A stretch of DNA of 64,000 bases from Lachnospiraceae bacterium (lineage in GTDB: Bacteria > Bacillota > Clostridia > Lachnospirales > Lachnospiraceae), in NCBI GenBank assembly GCA_021769135.1, contig JAETTM010000011.1:1-64000 (forward strand), written 5' to 3'. Below are positions 60,390 through 64,000 of this stretch, one piece after another. The position numbers and the translations under genes are program-made. Numbering within the stretch: position 1 is the stretch's first letter; the number at the start of each line of letters is the position of its first letter. Below the pieces are notes generated by a model, which saw only the letters and a program-made list of their open reading frames with translations, did not search any database and was not told the origin of the DNA.

Positions 60390-60911
60390 ATGGAAAGCGA
60401 TGAGAGAAGGCATAAAATACTGGAAATCCTTCAGAATGGGGAAGGGCCGGTGTCCGGAACGGAATTGGCGGGAATGCTTGGGGTAAGCAGACAGGTCATC
60501 GTGCAGGATATCGCTCTTTTGCGGGCTACGGATAAAAATATCCTTTCTACGAACAAAGGATATATCCTTTTTGATAGGAAGAAAGGGGCGGGCAGAAAAA
60601 AAAGGACCTATAAGGTAAAGCATACGGACGAGGAAATTCTGGATGAACTGAACACGATTGTGGACCTTGGCGGAAAAGTTAGGGATGTGGTGGTGGAGCA
60701 TGGGATATATGGGTTGATTTCGGCAGAATTGATTATCAACAGCAGGGCTGATGCGGAAGCTTTTGTAAAAAAAGTGGAAAAATATAAGACGAAGCCATTG
60801 AATAACCTTACCCATGGAATCCATTTCCATACCGTGGAAGCGGATACGGAAGAAATTTTGGACAATATAGAAAAAAAATTGAAAGAAAAAGGTTATTGCT
60901 TGCCAAATTGA
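60390..60911 (+). CDS. niaR: Niacin-responsive repressor NiaR
   Basis: 173 aa from ATG 60390 (AAGGGGAG at 5-6 nt). N-terminal HTH_11 domain, residues 5-60 (RRHKILEILQNGEGPVSGTELAGMLGVSRQVIVQDIALLRA), then a 3H domain near 75-170 named for its histidines (VVEHGIYG, LTHGIHFHTVEAD), which bind nickel and nicotinate. It represses NAD synthesis or niacin uptake genes. The next gene on the strand is a PTS_EIIC_2/PfoR-like membrane protein, a possible regulated partner. Confidence 0.93.
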   Translation: MESDERRHKILEILQNGEGPVSGTELAGMLGVSRQVIVQDIALLRATDKNILSTNKGYILFDRKKGAGRKKRTYKVKHTDEEILDELNTIVDLGGKVRDVVVEHGIYGLISAELIINSRADAEAFVKKVEKYKTKPLNNLTHGIHFHTVEADTEEILDNIEKKLKEKGYCLPN

Positions 60912-60920
60912 GCGGGATGT

Positions 60921-60972
60921 GCTATCCTTGCTAATGGCTGACAAGACAGCTGTAATTACATATAAGGATAGC
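60921..60972. promoter_or_regulatory. Nested hairpin between niaR and the membrane protein gene
   Basis: Outer arms GCTATCCTT (60921-60929) and AAGGATAGC (60964-60972), perfect; inner GCTG-acaaga-CAGC (60937-60950). No T run. It could be an operator or an RNA control element for the downstream gene. Confidence 0.5.
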
Positions 60973-60997
60973 TTGAGCGAGGAAGGGGCAAGGAGAG

Positions 60998-62065
60998 ATG
61001 AAAAAAATAAAAAAGCTTTTGAATGAGATTTTTATTAACGGGTTGAGCGGGATGGCTTCAGGGCTGTTCGCAACGCTTATCATAGGCACGATTATCCAGC
61101 AGGTTGGGAATCTGATACCTGGGGAGACGGGAGATTATCTGTTTCTTATTGGCAAGGTGGCAGCTGCGGTGACAGGTGCGGGCATCGGCTGCGGCGTGGC
61201 TGTAAAGCTGAAGGCCAGTCCGTTAGTGACGCTGTCGGCGGCGACGACAGGCATGGTAGGGGCATTTGCCTCGAAAATTATAGCGGGCTCCGTTCTGGCG
61301 GACGGCGCCATATGCTTTGCAGGACCGGGGGAACCTTTGGGGGCGTTTATCGCCGCAATCGTCGGCATTTATGTAGGAAGGTTGATATCGGGAAAAACCA
61401 AGGTGGATATTCTGGTGACGCCTTTTGTCTGCATCGTGTCCGGGGCTGCGGTAGGTCTCATACTGGGGCCGCCCATTTCGTCCTTTATGACATGGCTGGG
61501 CTCTATTATTAACTGGGGAACCGTGCAGGCGCCTTTTCTCATGGGAATAGTAGTATCCGTCCTGATGGGGATTATTCTTACATTGCCCATCAGTTCGGCG
61601 GCGCTGGGCATTATCCTGGGGCTGGACGGAATCGCTGCGGGGGCTGCCGCAGTGGGCTGCTGCGCGAATATGGTAGGCTTTGCAGTTGCGTCTTTCCGGG
61701 AAAATAAGGTGAACGGGCTTTTGGCCCAGGGGCTCGGCACCAGCATGCTTCAAATTGGGAACATTGTGAAAAAACCGGTAATCTGGCTGCCTGCAATTAT
61801 AACAAGCGCGGTTTTAGGGCCGGTTTCCACCTTGGTATTCGGAATGGAAAACAACCCTACGGGGGCAGGCATGGGAACGGCAGGTTTGGTGGGGCAGATT
61901 AACGCGTACCAGACCATGATAGGAGGGGGGATGTCTTCCGGCAGCGCATTGTTCCAAATATTGCTGATGCATTTCCTGCTGCCCGGCATACTGTCTTATG
62001 TCATTTCTGAATTCATGAGGAAAAAGAAGTGGATTAAGTACGGGGATATGAAATTGGACGTTTAA
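60998..62065 (+). CDS. PTS_EIIC_2 / PfoR-like membrane protein
   Basis: 355 aa, nine to ten hydrophobic segments, rich in Gly/Ala. The PF13303-like features are GMASGLFATLIIGTIIQQVGNLIPG near 18-42, GAGIGCGVAVKLKASPLVTLSAATTG near 60-85 and GGGMSSGSALFQILLMHFLLPG near 310-331. Relatives include the PfoR protein of Clostridium perfringens. Annotated as sugar PTS IIC, but no IIA/IIB partner or phosphorylation site is here. Given the niaR neighbour, a vitamin-linked transport role is conceivable but unproven. RBS AAGGAGAG. Confidence 0.8.
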   Translation: MKKIKKLLNEIFINGLSGMASGLFATLIIGTIIQQVGNLIPGETGDYLFLIGKVAAAVTGAGIGCGVAVKLKASPLVTLSAATTGMVGAFASKIIAGSVLADGAICFAGPGEPLGAFIAAIVGIYVGRLISGKTKVDILVTPFVCIVSGAAVGLILGPPISSFMTWLGSIINWGTVQAPFLMGIVVSVLMGIILTLPISSAALGIILGLDGIAAGAAAVGCCANMVGFAVASFRENKVNGLLAQGLGTSMLQIGNIVKKPVIWLPAIITSAVLGPVSTLVFGMENNPTGAGMGTAGLVGQINAYQTMIGGGMSSGSALFQILLMHFLLPGILSYVISEFMRKKKWIKYGDMKLDV

Positions 62066-62130
62066 GACATGAAAACGTAATAATAATGAAACAATATTGG
62101 AACATTTCGTTAAAAATTTTTCAAATAAAG

Positions 62131-62160
62131 TTGTATTTAATGAGCCATCTGTGGTAAAAT
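62131..62160 (+). promoter_or_regulatory. Promoter for the M23-like/bactofilin operon
   Basis: TTGTAT (62131-62136), 18 bp, TAAAAT (62155-62160), about 30 bp before the start at 62191. Confidence 0.55.
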
Positions 62161-62190
62161 ATTAAGAGTTTACTGGAGGTGACTTATTTT

Positions 62191-62964
62191 ATGAAGCTGA
62201 AAACGCGAAAGAGTAAGAAAAGTTATACAGTAATGATAATCTCCGATTCGGCACTGAACCAAAAAAAAGAATTTCATATCAACGCCGGGTTGGCAGGAAC
62301 AGTAATGGCAGGTTCTTTTCTTCTTCTGGTATGTGTAGTGTGCTATATAGTCTACAGCGTGATTACTTTATCCGACTCGATGGAACGGTTTAAGCTGCAG
62401 GCAGAGCAGATTGTAAAGCTGCAGGAAAAAGTAGGACAGCTGGAAGTAGAAGCGGAAGGACTGAAAGCGGAAAAGGAGGAGATGGCGGAGCAGATAAATA
62501 TTTTGAATGATACCGTGGATCAGCATGCACAAGCACAGCAGGAACTGGCTGCCGCTGAAGAGGAAACCCATATGCCGAAAGGCTTTCCATTAAGCGGAAC
62601 GGCACAGTTAAAAGAGGAAGAAACGGCGGATGGCGAGAACGATGAGGGGATGCGCGCTCATGAGGACAGGAAGGAAGTCATTTTTGCTGCGTCAGAAGGG
62701 ATTAATGTAATAGCTTCCGGTACAGGAACAATTTTATCTGTGGACGTGGATGTGGATTATGGGAATGTAGTCAGCATAGACCATGGGAATGGTTACATTT
62801 CGATTTATCGCAATAATAGTACTCCGGTAGTAAAGGCCGGCAATGAAATAACCAGAGGGGCTGTTTTATATGTCGTTGGAGAGGACAATACGGAGCTGGG
62901 TTATAGCATCAGCAAGGACGATACATATATAGATCCGATGGAAATGATTGAAATCAATGGTTAA
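62191..62964 (+). CDS. M23/LytM-fold membrane protein, probably non-catalytic
   Basis: 257 aa from ATG 62191, 8 nt after GGAGGTGA. Basic N-tail, membrane helix near 33-58, coiled coil near 62-120 (KLQEKVGQLEVEAEGLKAEKEEM), acidic linker, and a C-terminal LytM-like beta domain (NVIASGTGTILSVDVDVDYGNVVSIDHGNGYISIY). Active M23 enzymes have HxxxD and an HxH motif after the GxxY strand. Here the HxH position reads YRNN, so the zinc site is incomplete. Degenerate LytM proteins often activate amidases. Its pairing with a bactofilin 38 bp downstream resembles known bactofilin-M23 modules that shape the cell wall. Confidence 0.82.
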   Translation: MKLKTRKSKKSYTVMIISDSALNQKKEFHINAGLAGTVMAGSFLLLVCVVCYIVYSVITLSDSMERFKLQAEQIVKLQEKVGQLEVEAEGLKAEKEEMAEQINILNDTVDQHAQAQQELAAAEEETHMPKGFPLSGTAQLKEEETADGENDEGMRAHEDRKEVIFAASEGINVIASGTGTILSVDVDVDYGNVVSIDHGNGYISIYRNNSTPVVKAGNEITRGAVLYVVGEDNTELGYSISKDDTYIDPMEMIEING

Positions 62965-63002
62965 GCGAATGAAAATAGACGGAATGAGAATAGGAGGAAA
63001 AT

Positions 63003-63392
63003 ATGTTGGGGAGCAAGAATAAAAAAACAGCAAACGTAAATGCAAGGATAGGCAGCATTATTGGTGCGGACATGGTGGTGGAAGGAACAATTATGTCCAA
63101 TGAAGCGGTGCGCATTGACGGGAAAGTAAAGGGCGATGTAAGCTCGGAAGGGGCTTTGGTCATCGGGGCCTCGGGAATGGTCGTAGGGAATATTAAAGGC
63201 GCCGATATCATGGTTGCGGGAACAGTGGAAGGCGATTTGGTTTCAGGCGGAAGGACGGAAGTGGCCTCCACGGGCAGCATTAGGGGCAATATCCAGACGA
63301 GAAGCCTGATTGTGGATGAAAACGCTATTTTCCAGGGCCAGTGCAATATGAATCCTGCTGCAACTAAAATGATAGAGGAAAGCGCGGAGTAA
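63003..63392 (+). CDS. Bactofilin family protein
   Basis: 129 aa. Central right-handed beta-helix domain (DUF583/bactofilin) with repeating G-x-V/I turns: GADMVVEGTIMSNEAVRIDGKVKGDVSSEGALVIGASGMVVGNIKGADIMVAGTVEGDL, then GRTEVASTGSIRGNI. Short basic N-tail (MLGSKNKKT) and a helical C-tail. Bactofilins polymerise into filaments that position wall enzymes, so the adjacent LytM-fold protein is a likely partner. RBS AGGAGG. Intact. Confidence 0.92.
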   Translation: MLGSKNKKTANVNARIGSIIGADMVVEGTIMSNEAVRIDGKVKGDVSSEGALVIGASGMVVGNIKGADIMVAGTVEGDLVSGGRTEVASTGSIRGNIQTRSLIVDENAIFQGQCNMNPAATKMIEESAE

Positions 63393-63417
63393 TTTTTATG
63401 CTTTGAAAAGCCCGGGC

Positions 63418-63497
63418 ATCAAAATCCCTGTCTGCGGAAAGCGTCCGGCATATCGTACGATATGCCGGGCATCTTGCGTAGGCAGGGATTTTGCATC
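63418..63497. repeat. 80-bp long palindrome between bactofilin and yerC genes
   Basis: The centre is a perfect palindrome (arms CCGGCATATCGT and ACGATATGCCGG, 63445-63468). The outer arms AAAATCCCTGTCT (63421-63433) and AGGCAGGGATTTT (about 63480-63492) match with one mismatch. The whole element folds into one hairpin and probably terminates both convergent genes. Confidence 0.85.
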
Positions 63498-63514
63498 AGC
63501 CTTAATCTTATATT

Positions 63515-63814
63515 TTAGCTGGATTCTTTGTTTTCCATTCTTGTAAAAACCATTTCATATCCGTCATTCCCGTAATTCAAGGAACGGTTGACGCGGCTGA
63601 TGGTTGCTGTGGATGCCCCCGTCTTATCGGCGATGTCCAGATAAGTCTTATGGTTCCGCAGCATAGATGCGACTTCAAATCTCTGGGAGAGCGACAATAA
63701 TTCGTTGACGGTGCATATGTCTTCGAAAAAGGTGTAGCACTCTTCCTTGTCCTTGAGGCTGAGAATAGCTTCAAACAGATAGTCCACGGCATCTGTCCTT
63801 ATTTTTTTGTTCAT
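63515..63814 (-). CDS. YerC/YecD family TrpR-like protein
   Basis: 99 aa. TrpR-related fold: FEAILSLKDKEECYTFFEDICTVNELLSLSQRFEVASMLRNHKTYLDIADKTGASTATISRVNRSLNYGNDGYEMVF. The HTH spans about residues 57-80. The family is widespread in Firmicutes; its operators are not known and it is not a proven tryptophan sensor. RBS GGAGGAAAAAG on the minus strand. The remaining 150 bp to the window end hold no gene I can support. Confidence 0.93.
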   Translation of the reverse strand: MNKKIRTDAVDYLFEAILSLKDKEECYTFFEDICTVNELLSLSQRFEVASMLRNHKTYLDIADKTGASTATISRVNRSLNYGNDGYEMVFTRMENKESS

Positions 63815-64000
63815 TCTTTTTCCTCCGAATACCTTTCTGTAAAAAATACAGATAAAATATAATATTATTTTATCATATTAAAGTTATAAAGTAAAGAGAG
63901 CTGTTTTGTTCTTCCATGCCAATAACTTTCTCAAACATCCGGCTTGCCATGTGGTTTTGAATACTATATAATAAGGTATAGGGAAGGGCTTGCCATGGCG

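Overview
The window looks like a chromosomal segment of a low-to-mid GC, endospore-forming Clostridia of the Lachnospiraceae type. This rests on gene content: a dcw cluster running into spoIIGA-sigE-sigG, a DUF5688 protein, a YerC-type TrpR protein, AGGAGG ribosome binding sites, YesM/YesN-like sugar regulation and class III fructose-bisphosphatase. No species can be named from the sequence alone.

Layout. 1-8.9 kb is the division and cell-wall cluster: a broken SpoVD/FtsI-type transpeptidase, mraY, murD, ftsW/spoVE, murA, divIB/ftsQ with a long Lys/Glu repeat tract, and ftsZ. 9-12.5 kb holds spoIIGA, sigE, a YlmC/YmxH gene on the other strand, sigG and nrdR. 12.5-20.7 kb is housekeeping: yqeG, aroE-aroK-aroQ, efp, a DUF5688 protein, tRNA-Arg(CCG), an SH3 protein, an unknown small protein and gdhA. 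20.7-30.3 kb is a disturbed accessory stretch: a decayed PBECR4/ATPase remnant, a MATE pump, a gamma-carbonic anhydrase, an IS110-family element with a large structured non-coding end, a Tn916/ICE-like regulatory remnant fused into a truncated AraC gene, and a sugar ABC locus whose two permeases have collapsed into one broken fragment. 30.3-38.2 kb is housekeeping again: class A PBP, YigZ, mgtE with an upstream leader ORF, a YhfC-type protease and typA. 38.5-51.4 kb is an intact glycan-utilisation locus: solute-binding lipoprotein, two permeases, histidine kinase, AraC-type response regulator, then GH95-like, GH127 and GH43 enzymes without signal peptides. 51.5-52.2 kb is a gene graveyard. 52.4-64 kb carries a two-OB-fold SSB-like protein, a corrinoid adenosyltransferase, dapA-dapB, fbp, an Asn/Gly/Thr-rich lipoprotein, an orphan eukaryotic-type HisA, cspA, niaR with a PTS_EIIC_2/PfoR-like membrane protein, a catalytically degenerate M23-like protein with a bactofilin, and YerC.

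How the parts work together. The glycan locus reads as a sense-import-degrade module. The TCS detects an oligosaccharide, the ABC importer (no ATPase here, so a shared MsmX-type ATPase is inferred) brings it in, and the three intracellular glycosidases release L-arabinose, L-fucose/galactose or xylose type sugars. The division cluster passes directly into the early sporulation sigma genes through a promoter with the hallmarks of a Spo0A-activated spoIIG promoter. Two genes needed for sporulation appear damaged in this sequence: the SpoVD-type PBP has lost its KTG region, and spoIIGA has no canonical start in frame with its conserved N-terminus. These could be real lesions or sequence errors.

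The most notable non-genic signals are the roughly 150-bp imperfect palindrome in the 5' non-coding end of the IS110 element (candidate bridge-RNA region), a tRNA-Arg gene bracketed by a 20-bp inverted repeat, two families of dispersed palindromic repeats, and short ORFs upstream of mgtE and niaR.
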